Assembly (NCBI GenBank): GCA_033064195.1
Contig: JARBJD010000562.1
Span: forward strand, 1-33,408
Direction of reading: 5' to 3'
Origin: Blattamonas nauphoetae
Taxonomy: Eukaryota > Preaxostyla > Oxymonadida
DNA: 33,408 nucleotides
Position 1 is the first letter of the stretch; every line of letters begins with the position of its first letter. Both the position numbers and the translations under genes were made by a program. Shown one piece after another: positions 9,137 through 17,274 of this stretch. The notes below the pieces were generated by a model. It had not been told where the DNA came from and did no database searches. It saw nothing but the letters and a program-made list of their open reading frames with translations.

Positions 9137-9997
9137 ATGAATCGACAAAAATACAATTCACAAATGATTGAGAAAATGATTGATCATAATCTCTCAACAA
9201 CCAACGAGAATTCGGCAGTGATTGAATCACTTCAGAAGACAACAGAAGCACATAAGACAGCGATATCATCAATCCAAAAAGTGGTGAGCACAAATGGATC
9301 AATCACTTGTTCAGCTGGTATTGCAACACCAACAATTGGAGGATTGATCAATGTGAATGGAGCGAATTGGAATATATCAGAGGGATCACTTCCGAAGTAT
9401 CCTGGAACATATCCGGCATCGACATTCTTTTCTGGTCTTTCCATTTCACAATCAATTTCAGAAACTTCAGGAATTCAGTTCAATGGTGATGGCATCGTAA
9501 TGTGGTCTCCCTGTGACAGACCAGCAATCTACTACTACGATGAGGATACAGGTTCAGGAGTGTTTTCAATATCCACAACAGGAAGTTTTTCTCAGCTGTC
9601 AGATAGAAGAGTGAAAAGAAATATTGAACCATACCCCGATGTTCTTGAACAACGGAATAAAGTGGAGATAGTGAAGTACCAGTTCTACACATTCGACTCG
9701 AAAATCAACAAAGTGACAAAGCAAATTGAAAAAGAGACTGATGAAGAACACTTGAAGAACTGCAAAGAGAAATGTGAATGCTTGAAGAAAGAAAGTGAGA
9801 AGAAACACATTGGTGTGATTGCACAGCAGATCCAAGAAATCTTTCCTGAAGTCGTGAATGATTCCAATCCAGATTGTCTTCAAGTTGATTATGCAGAACT
9901 CTCATGCTTCTGCGTGAAAGCAATTCAGGAACTGAGTAGCATTGTGGGACAACAACAGAAAGTGATTAATGAACTGATCCAAAATATAATTCACTGA
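9137..9997 (+). CDS. fibre-like protein with S74 (ICA) chaperone domain
   Basis: The protein is 286 residues from the ATG at 9137; the frame stays open 16 codons upstream to 9089, but that part overlaps the displaced gene fragment. The front (1-55) is polar and helical. Residues 56-150 are Gly/Ser/Thr-rich with beta character, as in phage and virus spikes. From about 151 comes an intramolecular chaperone (peptidase S74) domain: LSDRRVKRNIEP (Ser155, Lys160), then KHIGVIAQQIQEIFPEVV (223-240) and VDYAELSCFCVKAIQEL (250-266). Members of this family trimerise fibres and cut themselves off at the conserved Ser. It is probably a host-contact spike of the virion. The gene appears whole. The domain assignment is strong; the role in this element is inferred. 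Confidence 0.8.
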   Translation: MNRQKYNSQMIEKMIDHNLSTTNENSAVIESLQKTTEAHKTAISSIQKVVSTNGSITCSAGIATPTIGGLINVNGANWNISEGSLPKYPGTYPASTFFSGLSISQSISETSGIQFNGDGIVMWSPCDRPAIYYYDEDTGSGVFSISTTGSFSQLSDRRVKRNIEPYPDVLEQRNKVEIVKYQFYTFDSKINKVTKQIEKETDEEHLKNCKEKCECLKKESEKKHIGVIAQQIQEIFPEVVNDSNPDCLQVDYAELSCFCVKAIQELSSIVGQQQKVINELIQNIIH

Positions 9998-10009
9998 TCG
10001 AAACCATGA

Positions 10010-10419
10010 CTAATATTCCAACATGAGATCAACCAGAAATTCATAATACTCTTTGATTATTTTTCCATTGATTGTCTTGGATGTCTCCATCTCAATTGAT
10101 TCACCTGAACTGTCTTTGAACCAGATCTTCACTATTGATTGTCGAGTAGTTAATTCCCACTTCTTTCGCTTCGCAATCTGTTCGTTACAGAAAGCAACAT
10201 ATGAATCATTGAATGCGTCAGTTTGAATCAATCACCGTGGATTGTGATGTGCTGCGGAATGTCTTTTGAAATGACTGTTGTTGAACCATCAATTTCCTCC
10301 CTCACATGGATGAGTTTGCAGTCAAGGAAGTGAACATATTTTTGTTTTCTGGAATTGGTAAAATCTGGAGGCAATTGAGTTGTGTGAGAATTCTGAATTG
10401 AGAAGTATCGTTTCACCAT
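10010..10419 (-). pseudogene. Polinton small unknown gene
   Basis: This gene lies downstream of the second capsid-like gene on the same strand. The front reads MVKRYFSIQNSHTTQLPPDF and the end VKIWFKDSSGESIE then EYYEFLVDLMLEY. An A/T tract with TTTTATTTTTGTAG lies upstream of the start. It has about one break. The end looks like a short beta module, so a minor virion protein is possible, but I recognise no family. Confidence 0.45.
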
Positions 10420-11392
10420 AACTGTTTTCTACAAAAATAAAATATCACATTTGTTCGATTTAGTAATATGACTTCGTCATCTTAGAAATGCAAAGCATTA
10501 ATAACCTCTCTTTACTTCTTCATACGCTTCTTGGAGTCGACGATCAATAACATATCGCACTCGTGGTTGTCCATTCTCAATCCAGAACAGCCAGTATGTA
10601 GCTTGATGTAATGCCAATATTGGTGGAGGAGGACCTTCTGGAGTTGATGTGAAATATGGATCGAGTTCACCCTGATTGATGGGTGTTCCTCTGAAGACAA
10701 TGTTGACTGATTCTGCTGTTGAAATTCCTTCTTCACCACCAGCGATTTCACTTCGATCTGTTGGAACCATGAATGTGAATGAAGTTGCATCCGTAACTGC
10801 TCTGATTCTCTTGAACTCCGTTCCAAAATAGCTAGTAATGCGTGACAAACAGATTGAATTCTCAAACTCTTCTGTTGCTGAACAACCAAGGAAATCACCA
10901 TTCACCATCATCATTTGATAGAACTCTGGTGAGATTGTTGACATCGGGAAATTAGGAAAGTTAGATCCAAGCATTTCAAAATGACCAACATAATGAGGAT
11001 TTCTAAATACTGTACACTCATTAGGTCTTTCAGGGAATAAGCACATGAGATTCATGAGATTGTTGAGTTTGATACTGATGTTCGATCTCACTCCCATCGC
11101 TGTTGCTTTGATTGAAATGATTGTGTGTCAATTCTTTCTGCTTTCAGAACATAAACAGTCTTTGAATATGTGTTGATGAGGGACTGCTTTGTTGCATCAG
11201 TGATTTGATATCCATAGCAAACTGATGTGACTTTTTCAACAGAAGAAGACCAAACAGTTGAAGTGGTTGATTTGGGTATTATTTCATCAGCACTAGTGGA
11301 TGTTGGACCATAAGCGACAGCTTGATCGTATTGCATCACAGGATTACCAATTTGTGTAAACTCTTGCGTTAAATTGGAGTACAGTCTGAATA

Positions 11393-11550
11393 GTTCAAAG
11401 TCGAACATAAATAATTCAAAGTCGAAGAAAATAATTCAAAGTCGAAATGAAATAATTCAAAGTCGAAGTTAATAATTCAAAGTCGAAATGAAATAATTCA
11501 AAGTCGAAGTGAAATAGTTCAAAGTCGAAATGAAATAATTCAAAGTCGAA
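11393..11550 (+). repeat. tandem repeat, left arm
   Basis: About eight units of TTCAAAGTCGAA alternate with short AT linkers (CATAAATAA, GAAAATAA, ATGAAATAA, GTTAATAA). There are no unique spacers, so this is a minisatellite and not a CRISPR array. It pairs with 12039-12200. Confidence 0.85.
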
Positions 11551-12038
11551 GGACCAAATTTTTGGACCAATTTGTGCATGTGAACCTCACAAACCACTCT
11601 TTCATGCATTCAAAAACAGAATCAATGATCATGGTACTGGCTAGTCAAGTCTCATCTGACACCATTCATCACTTTCTCGGCCATAGTTCACATTTTAGAG
11701 CTCATCTCACACTAATTCATCGTCTAAGCCCAGAAAAACCAATGAATCAGATTCAGCACAAGTTGAACAAGGCTAAAATGTTCCCATAACTCGTCACACC
11801 GATGACTCCTTCACACCTCTCAAATGTCAGTTTATTCATTGTGCCAAATGCATGTCACTGGTTGTTTCTTCTCAGACCAATGAAGTGACTTTTTCATCTA
11901 CAAAGCTAAAATCCTTCATATGGCAAGAGTGCATTGATTTCAATCTTGAAAACGTGTTCACATGAGAGCACATGGGCACATAAATTTCACAGAAGAATAG
12001 GGGAATTGTGTGCTGCTTTCGGGCTAAAGGAAAAAACT

Positions 12039-12200
12039 GTTTTCGACTTTGAATTATTTCACTTCGACTTTGAACTATTTCACTTCGACTTTGAATTATT
12101 TCATTTCGACTTTGAATTACTTCGACTTTGAACTATTTCACTTCGACTTTGAATTATTTCATTTCGACTTTGAATTATGTTCGACTTTGAACTATTCAGA
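12039..12200 (-). repeat. tandem repeat, right arm
   Basis: About nine units of TTCGACTTTGAA have linkers TTATTTCAC, CTATTTCAC or TTATTTCAT. The array is the inverse of the left one, so the insertion can fold into a long hairpin. Confidence 0.85.
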
Positions 12201-13011
12201 CTGTATTCATTCTCTGCTAGGTTTTCATTCTAGCTTGACCAACAATGGCTGTCATATTTTTGTCTGGATATCGATCTTTCATCATCTCAAGTGTTTTAAA
12301 ACAACAGTTGAAACTCAGATGGGACAATACACAAGTGAATCAGTTGTCAAATGAAATCTCAAACGGAGATTCCCAAAGATGGAATTTGGATACTGATCGA
12401 AAGTACTTAATGGTAGGAGATTCACAAATGGAATAACCAGTGGAATCGTAGCAGTATATGGTCCTTTGGCCGCATGCATTGTTGGAACGAAATAGAATCC
12501 ACACACACTTGGATCCATTCTCTGAACATTTTCAAAGACTGTAGCAATGCTTCATATTGTTTTTCTCTTCATGTGACTTGAAAGTGTGATACAGAAATGA
12601 TTCATGAATGTGATTATTCTGAAGTGTATTGTCGATGATGTTTCCTTTACTGTCGACGAGTCTCATATCTCGAATGGCATCTGATGATGATTTGTAACCG
12701 TAAAACATTCCGTACCTTCCAGCGATCCTGCAAGTTCTAGATCTGTTGGCTGGTAATATGGAACGGAAATCGTGAGATCAATACGCAAATGACTCTTCGC
12801 AAACTCAGTCACATCATGACCATCATAACACAGTGGAACTTCAATCCTCGTCTCCAATTCTGCATGGCATGGGAGGATTTGTTGGATGTACTTCTTGGAT
12901 GGAGTAGATGTGAGGTTCTGAATCCCATTGTTTCGGCAAGTATGATTGCACTTCAATTTGCTCAATTAATGTCGATGTTGGTTTGGATTGATTTGATCTG
13001 ATACTTCTCAT

Positions 13012-13030
13012 TTATGAAAATAAAAAATAC
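13012..13030 (-). promoter_or_regulatory. element start motif, TATTTTTTATTTTCATAA-ATG
   Basis: The coding strand reads a T-run, TATTTT, then CATAA joined to ATG. It lies upstream of the broken capsid paralog and almost matches the motifs at 15610 and 16217. Confidence 0.6.
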
Positions 13031-13061
13031 AATATCAATAATTTCTTTTCCTGTTTTGTCT

Positions 13062-14831
13062 CTACATGATTCCCAAATCTTTGTGCAACGCCTTCAATGT
13101 GTGATTAGGATAGTACTCAACTTTTGGTTCACCATTGCTGTATCGTAGTACCCACCACGTTGTTGCAGTTGTGGCTAATATTGGTGCTGGAGGATGAGTA
13201 AATGTTGTCATATCACCTCCACTTTGACTTGGGTTGTAGACATTGTAGTATGTGTCAAGATTACCTTGATAAATTGGATGAGATCTCAAAGTGACAGCAG
13301 TATTTCCTTTTGAACTGCTCGAATCATTGCAGTTCGTTGGACAACCACTACGTTGAGTTGGGAAGCACAGAAGGAAGTCAGTATTGTCATGAACTGGACG
13401 AACTCGTGTCATTGTTTCATTTGGATATGTTCCGTCACCAGTGAGTTTCTCTTCAACGAGAGAATCCGTCAGTGATCGCTCCAAATCATCAGGAACAGCT
13501 AGGTACGAATCGAGATTGAGAGTTGACAATGCAAATTGATAGAAGCGAGCTCCAATTGTTGTAGTCGGTTGTTCTGGATAATACCTGTTTTGTAAAGTCA
13601 CTTGGATGTTCTTCTGCATTGGATTGTGGAAACAAGTGACTTCATTGTCGTAGTGACGGAAGAGGAGCATGATATCCTTGGCATTCACCACTACCATTTG
13701 CTGAGTACAATCAATTCCTGTTGCTGTTGGCGTCTTCTGAAATGGAAAGAATGAGATCTTCTCAGCTGGAATTGTTCCAGGACGATTTTGATACATCTCC
13801 ATGAGATTCTTTATCGCACCATCTTTCATTTTGTATCCAGCACTCATGCAATACACATCGTCAATCCGATAGTTTGTGACGTTTAATGAGATGTACTGAT
13901 CGACAAATTCAGGTTCTGTTGTCACGACATTGGCTGTTGAACAAACAATGTCTTTGGTAACTGTTGGTTGCAGAAATGATTGACCAATTTGAACAAAGTT
14001 CTTTGTGCATGAGGTGACAAGATTGGTTTGGAAATATGGACGATGTTGAATACAATTGAGAATTGCTGCTTTAATAGTTGGTGCTGATGCTGTTCCAGTG
14101 ACGAGTGATGATAGTGTATCTTTCAAAGTGAGTTCAGGATTTACAGAACAACAAACAAATGCATCTTCATTCATGTGAACACTCAATTTCAAATCGCCAA
14201 AGAGACATTTTGGATAGTCAGTCATCCCTGAGAATATCAGTAGATCTTCAAGATTAATTGACACACGAATTGGCACATCAATAGTGTCTTGAAACACTCC
14301 TGTTCCAGACGTCGTTGTGAAGTCTGATAATGGAATATAAACACCAGCAACAGATTCGTCATGATTCCATGCATTCTGCCAAGGTGTGTGACAATGTTTT
14401 CGATTCTCCAATTGACTCTTCGGTTTGATCATGTTGTAGATGTGTGATTCCATTGAGACATCATTGTTTGTTGTGCTGATGATTCTCTGATTGTTGTGAA
14501 GAACAGTAAGGTCACGAAAGATGGATGCTGAATGTTTGAGTCCAACGAAGATGAATATCCTCTCATTCATGAACGATCCAATTTTACCAGCTGTAGTTTG
14601 CCAATTATTGACTCTCAATGTCGCAGTCATTGTGAACGTGATAAACGAATCATCAATTTGACAAATGTCCTGATTACCAGTCAGTGGAATGATTATCTCT
14701 TGCCCTGTATAGAATCGTGCATTCTCTGATGGTTTCAATTCTTGAATAGAAGTACTGTGAGCTCCATCATTCATGAGGTAATTAATGTGATGTTCGGACA
14801 TTGAGTTGTTGTTGTATTTGACCCATGTCAT
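13062..14831 (-). CDS. major capsid protein candidate (double jelly-roll)
   Basis: A 589-codon open frame, the length usual for Polinton double jelly-roll capsid proteins. The composition is beta-rich, with many Thr/Asn/Val and few charged runs. Landmarks are YTGQEIIIPLTGN (about 42-54), FGDLKLSVHMNEDAF (about 205-220), EVTCFHNPMQKNIQVTL in the second half, and a C-terminal WWVLRYSNGEPKVEYYPN. It lies in the virion-gene cluster next to a recognisable paralog and small MAPG proteins. The frame opens at MTWVKYNNN, but the element's usual start motif is about 90 bases upstream (14924-14946), so the real start may lie further out. The capsid role rests on size, composition, position and general resemblance to Polinton capsids rather than on a single diagnostic motif. 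Confidence 0.7.
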   Translation of the reverse strand: MTWVKYNNNSMSEHHINYLMNDGAHSTSIQELKPSENARFYTGQEIIIPLTGNQDICQIDDSFITFTMTATLRVNNWQTTAGKIGSFMNERIFIFVGLKHSASIFRDLTVLHNNQRIISTTNNDVSMESHIYNMIKPKSQLENRKHCHTPWQNAWNHDESVAGVYIPLSDFTTTSGTGVFQDTIDVPIRVSINLEDLLIFSGMTDYPKCLFGDLKLSVHMNEDAFVCCSVNPELTLKDTLSSLVTGTASAPTIKAAILNCIQHRPYFQTNLVTSCTKNFVQIGQSFLQPTVTKDIVCSTANVVTTEPEFVDQYISLNVTNYRIDDVYCMSAGYKMKDGAIKNLMEMYQNRPGTIPAEKISFFPFQKTPTATGIDCTQQMVVVNAKDIMLLFRHYDNEVTCFHNPMQKNIQVTLQNRYYPEQPTTTIGARFYQFALSTLNLDSYLAVPDDLERSLTDSLVEEKLTGDGTYPNETMTRVRPVHDNTDFLLCFPTQRSGCPTNCNDSSSSKGNTAVTLRSHPIYQGNLDTYYNVYNPSQSGGDMTTFTHPPAPILATTATTWWVLRYSNGEPKVEYYPNHTLKALHKDLGIM

Positions 14832-14923
14832 CTCTTGTGTATTCTATCCTTCCAGCTGGTATTTCCAGTCAATGATGATGCTCCAGTTCTTTTGTTTGTC
14901 AGATGTGTTATATGCGAGTTCAT

Positions 14924-14946
14924 TTTTATCAAAAATAAAAAAATTA
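14924..14946 (-). promoter_or_regulatory. element start motif upstream of capsid gene
   Basis: The coding strand reads TAATTTTTTTATTTTTGATAAA joined to an ATG at 14923. It is the longest T-run of the set, upstream of what should be the most strongly expressed virion gene. Confidence 0.6.
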
Positions 14947-14962
14947 CATTTATGCTTTAACT

Positions 14963-15264
14963 CTAGTTACTTTTTCTTTTTGGTTTCTTCGCTTTTGGTT
15001 TCAGCTTTTCTTCCAGTCTCAGTATTTCTCCTCTGAGTTTGTTCGCAACTGCAGTGTTTCCTTCATTCATTGCTTGCTCGTATTGTGCCATCTTTTCTGC
15101 ATGGATTTGCTGATCCGATTTCACATCTGGAATCATTTCAACACCTGTCTGTGCTACCTTCGAAATCAGTGGTCCAACGAAGGGAATGAGATTCAGAAAT
15201 GGAGCTCCAACTCTGAGTATGTTTTTCCGACTGCTGCTAATTTTGATAACCAACCTGGTGCCAT
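14963..15264 (-). pseudogene. small MAPG-type virion protein A
   Basis: About 100 residues. The body reads APFLNLIPFVGPLISKVAQT, a hydrophobic Gly/Pro segment, then a charged helix, and ends in a Lys-rich tail KPKAKKPKRKSN. The start motif and a MAPG beginning at 15264 resemble the neighbour at 15388-15609. About one break is apparent. Small basic or membrane-active proteins next to the capsid are typical of Polintons and adenovirus-like virions; the role is inferred. Confidence 0.5.
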
Positions 15265-15283
15265 TTTAGGAAAATAAAAATAT
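15265..15283 (-). promoter_or_regulatory. element start motif, ATTTTTATTTTCCTAA-ATG
   Basis: This is the TATTTT sub-form of the motif, directly ahead of the small MAPG-type gene. Confidence 0.55.
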
Positions 15284-15387
15284 TCGAATACTAGTGAATG
15301 TTTATCCTTTGAATTGAATTTTGGAATTTGACGAGAGTGGCATATCATCATTTGAGAATCGTCCATTTCGTGGAGGTTCGTACTCGA

Positions 15388-15609
15388 TCATCTGCGGTTT
15401 TGTTGACGATTGATCGCTTTGTTTTGTTGATAAACGTCCATCATTCCTCCTAATCCATTCAGTATTCCACCTGCTGTTTGTCCGAATTTACTGTTCGTTT
15501 GAGAGAGCAATCCACCACCGACTTGAAGCAATGTTGGAGCTAGAGGTTTGATGAATTGAAAGAATTGCTTGCCGATATTTTTGAGTTTGTTGAAACTTCC
15601 TGGTGCCAT
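15388..15609 (-). CDS. small MAPG-type virion protein B
   Basis: 73 residues, open from the ATG at 15609 and set by a start motif at 15610-15629. It begins MAPGSFNKLKNIGKQF, continues with a Gly-rich hydrophobic middle (LLQVGGGLLS, TAGGILNGLGGMMD) and ends in basic, Gln/Asn-rich residues (NKAINRQQNRR). The MAPG head and layout are shared with the preceding small gene, so the two are probably an old duplication. A short amphipathic, basic-tailed protein among capsid genes suggests a virion-internal or membrane-lytic protein. I do not recognise a named family. Confidence 0.55.
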   Translation of the reverse strand: MAPGSFNKLKNIGKQFFQFIKPLAPTLLQVGGGLLSQTNSKFGQTAGGILNGLGGMMDVYQQNKAINRQQNRR

Positions 15610-16216
15610 TTATGAAAAATAAAAAATACAATTCATTTATAATTTTAGCGGGAATTGCTTTCGTCAGAGAAATGCCATAATTGAGAATAGTGTTGTATGC
15701 TTCATTGTAGGCAATGCTCATGTCTTTTCCACCAACAAGGATCTTGAAAATGGTTCTAAACACTGGGAGTTTATTCAGACATATGCACTTATCAGACAGG
15801 TCATCCAATTCAATCACCACATCATTGATTCCAGTGAGAGTCGCAATCAGTGCACATAAATCACTTTGGTTTGTGATCAGTTTCTTTGATGGTTCAATGA
15901 GATTATTCAGTAGTTTCTTTTCGCATGCGAATGCATTCTTGTAAACAAGCAATAGCTGATCTTTGAATGCCGAAATATTAGAAATATATTCTCGAAGTGG
16001 AATTGAACGGCTTTGGATTGGTGCTGATGGATATGTCTCCAGTGGTGGATCGTAAGCACCTCGTTCATTTACCATCTCCATCTTCGATCCTCTATTATCT
16101 ACGCCAGCTTTGCTCCTATCCTCGATGATGACATTGTTGGTGATTGATGTTGGTACTGAAGAAGAACTTGTGTGTTTTGTAAATTGACAACTTAGAATTG
16201 GTTGCATCACTTTCAT
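15488..16216 (-). CDS. Polinton unknown protein (242 codons)
   Basis: It starts MKVMQPILSCQFTKH at a T-rich start motif (16217-16232). Residues 1-75 are polar with a Pro/Ser stretch (YPSAPIQSRSIPLREY). About 76-190 is mainly helical: KDQLLLVYKNAFACEKKLLN, then TGINDVVIELDDLSDK and VFRTIFKILVGGKDMSIAY. The last part of the frame runs 122 bases into the MAPG gene on the same strand, so the true end is probably near 15640. It lies between the capsid cluster and the ATPase, where Polintons keep minor virion genes. No family recognised. Confidence 0.5.
   Translation of the reverse strand: MKVMQPILSCQFTKHTSSSSVPTSITNNVIIEDRSKAGVDNRGSKMEMVNERGAYDPPLETYPSAPIQSRSIPLREYISNISAFKDQLLLVYKNAFACEKKLLNNLIEPSKKLITNQSDLCALIATLTGINDVVIELDDLSDKCICLNKLPVFRTIFKILVGGKDMSIAYNEAYNTILNYGISLTKAIPAKIINELYFLFFINGTRKFQQTQKYRQAILSIHQTSSSNIASSRWWIALSNEQ
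15610..15629 (-). promoter_or_regulatory. element start motif, TATTTTTTATTTTTCATAA-ATG
   Basis: This almost matches the motif of the broken capsid paralog at 13012-13030. Confidence 0.6.
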
Positions 16217-16232
16217 AAAAAATAAAAAATAT
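16217..16232 (-). promoter_or_regulatory. element start motif, ATATTTTTTATTTTTT-ATG
   Basis: This T-rich tract abuts the start codon at 16216. It is the TATTTT sub-form with a shortened TAA part. Confidence 0.5.
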
Positions 16233-16250
16233 ATATTAATGTTTTTAAAT

Positions 16251-17213
16251 TCACATTTCTGCTCGATCTATAGCTCCCATTCCAGAACTGTCCAACTGTG
16301 CAAATCGATAATATCCAGGCATTTCAGATTGGAATCCACTGATATCATCATCTGTGACTGTTTTGAATGCTTTGGCTTTCAGTTTATTAACTTCTGTTGA
16401 TGTGTGAGTTGAATAGTGAGTACAGTATTCCGGTAAATACGTTGGATCTTGAGTAATCATTTGGAGAAACACTGGATAAATCTGATCCTTGAAGGCTTTC
16501 TTTTGTTTCATACTGGGATTGTAGTCCTGAACATGATCAATAAGCCATTGATCCCACATCAGTGATGCAATCTGTGATTGAATTGAATTGAACACCATAT
16601 TGTCGAACACATTCTTGCTGGGATCAGCTGGATTGCTTCGATTTGCACGAGTTATTCCCAATGTGTTTGTCATGTGATCACCAACAGCTCTCTTCATTAT
16701 TGCATATGGTTGTTGAGATCGTTTGGTCTTCATCTCTTCATAGCTGATGTCTCGATAATTGGTTGGCAAATCGTATGTTCCATTTTTGAGGAAATTCCGA
16801 TGTACAGCTTTGATTCTCCTTCCATTCTCTTGATTGAACGATGTGTATGGTTTCTGTCTTCGCATATCTGGTGTTGGATTCATTGCGTAGTATGTCTCTT
16901 TGACTGGTCTACTGTTGTATGGAGTTAGCATGGCACCATTGACTGCAATCAGATCTCCAGTATCATTATCGTAGACCATCACATCAGGAATTTGTCCATA
17001 TTGTTCTACTTTCGCAGTCCAATTTCGTCCAGTTCTCGAAATATACTCTCGAGCTGATGGAAGACTACACAGAGCATCATTGCGTCTGGTTTGAATATCA
17101 TCGTCGGCATAGATTCGTTTCAATGCTGCTTGAGTCTCTGCTGCGTATCTCATTCTTGGTTTCTTCGCTTGTGCTTTTCTTTGTGGTTGAACGTACACTA
17201 TCTTTTGTGACAT
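16251..17213 (-). CDS. Polinton unknown protein (320 residues)
   Basis: A fully open frame from the ATG at 17213. The front is basic (VQPQRKAQAKKPRMRY), suggesting DNA or RNA contact. The middle holds IPDVMVYDNDTGDLIAVNGA and a Tyr/Arg/Lys/Pro-rich part (MRRQKPYTSFNQENGRRIKA). The back half is helical (MVFNSIQSQIASLMWDQWLI). It shares a 61-base divergent spacer with the ATPase gene, so the two may be co-regulated and act together in genome packaging or core assembly. No enzyme motif is visible and I do not recognise the family. Confidence 0.6.
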   Translation of the reverse strand: MSQKIVYVQPQRKAQAKKPRMRYAAETQAALKRIYADDDIQTRRNDALCSLPSAREYISRTGRNWTAKVEQYGQIPDVMVYDNDTGDLIAVNGAMLTPYNSRPVKETYYAMNPTPDMRRQKPYTSFNQENGRRIKAVHRNFLKNGTYDLPTNYRDISYEEMKTKRSQQPYAIMKRAVGDHMTNTLGITRANRSNPADPSKNVFDNMVFNSIQSQIASLMWDQWLIDHVQDYNPSMKQKKAFKDQIYPVFLQMITQDPTYLPEYCTHYSTHTSTEVNKLKAKAFKTVTDDDISGFQSEMPGYYRFAQLDSSGMGAIDRAEM

Positions 17214-17274
17214 TGTGTGTTTTCATACAAAATAAAAAAACCAAAAGTATATTTTAATTAGAGTTAAATCACAA
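17214..17274. promoter_or_regulatory. divergent promoter spacer
   Basis: This 61-base spacer lies between two start codons facing away from each other. Towards 17213 it reads GGTTTTTTATTTTGTATGAA; towards the ATPase it reads GTATATTTTAATTAGAG. Both sides carry the T-rich core of the element motif, although neither has a TAAATG joined to the ATG. Confidence 0.5.

Larger units (their letters stand above)
11382..12203. mobile_element. foldback MITE (Tc1/mariner-like ends) in capsid paralog
   Basis: This non-coding insertion of 822 bases begins CAGTCTGAATAGTTCAAAG and ends with its reverse complement. It is flanked by TA on both sides (11380-11381 and 12204-12205), as Tc1/mariner-type elements leave. 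Each arm is a tandem array of an 18-20-base unit, AATAATTCAAAGTCGAAATG on the left and TTCGACTTTGAATTATTTCA on the right. The middle, 11560-12038, has no transposase-like reading frame. Confidence 0.8.
10498..13011 (-). pseudogene. second major-capsid-like gene (paralog), broken
   Basis: This region resembles the intact capsid candidate next to it in order and content. The front resembles its N-terminus; a middle part IFGNLRLRFHLTTDSLVYC matches LFGDLKLSVHMNEDAFVCC; the end PPPPILALHQATYWLFWIEN matches PPAPILATTATTWWVLRYSN. Other shared spots are FRNPHYVGHF with FHNPMQKNIQ, and INQGELDPYF with IYQGNLDTYY. It starts at an element start motif (13012-13030). The gene is a fossil: an 822-base foldback element sits inside it and there are several further breaks. 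It diverges strongly from its neighbour, so it is an old paralog, perhaps a second capsid or a minor capsid protein. Confidence 0.75.

Noticed and set aside
11562-11789. 75-codon + frame inside the foldback insertion
   Set aside because: It is too short, unlike any transposase, and lies in sequence with no other coding sign.
11393-12200. CRISPR-like array
   Set aside because: The repeated units are contiguous with short AT linkers, there are no unique spacers, and the two arrays are inverse copies in a TA-flanked insertion.
16251-17213. Adenovirus-type (Ulp1-like) maturation protease
   Set aside because: I looked for the His..Asp/Glu..Gln..Cys order in this and the neighbouring unknown genes and did not find it.
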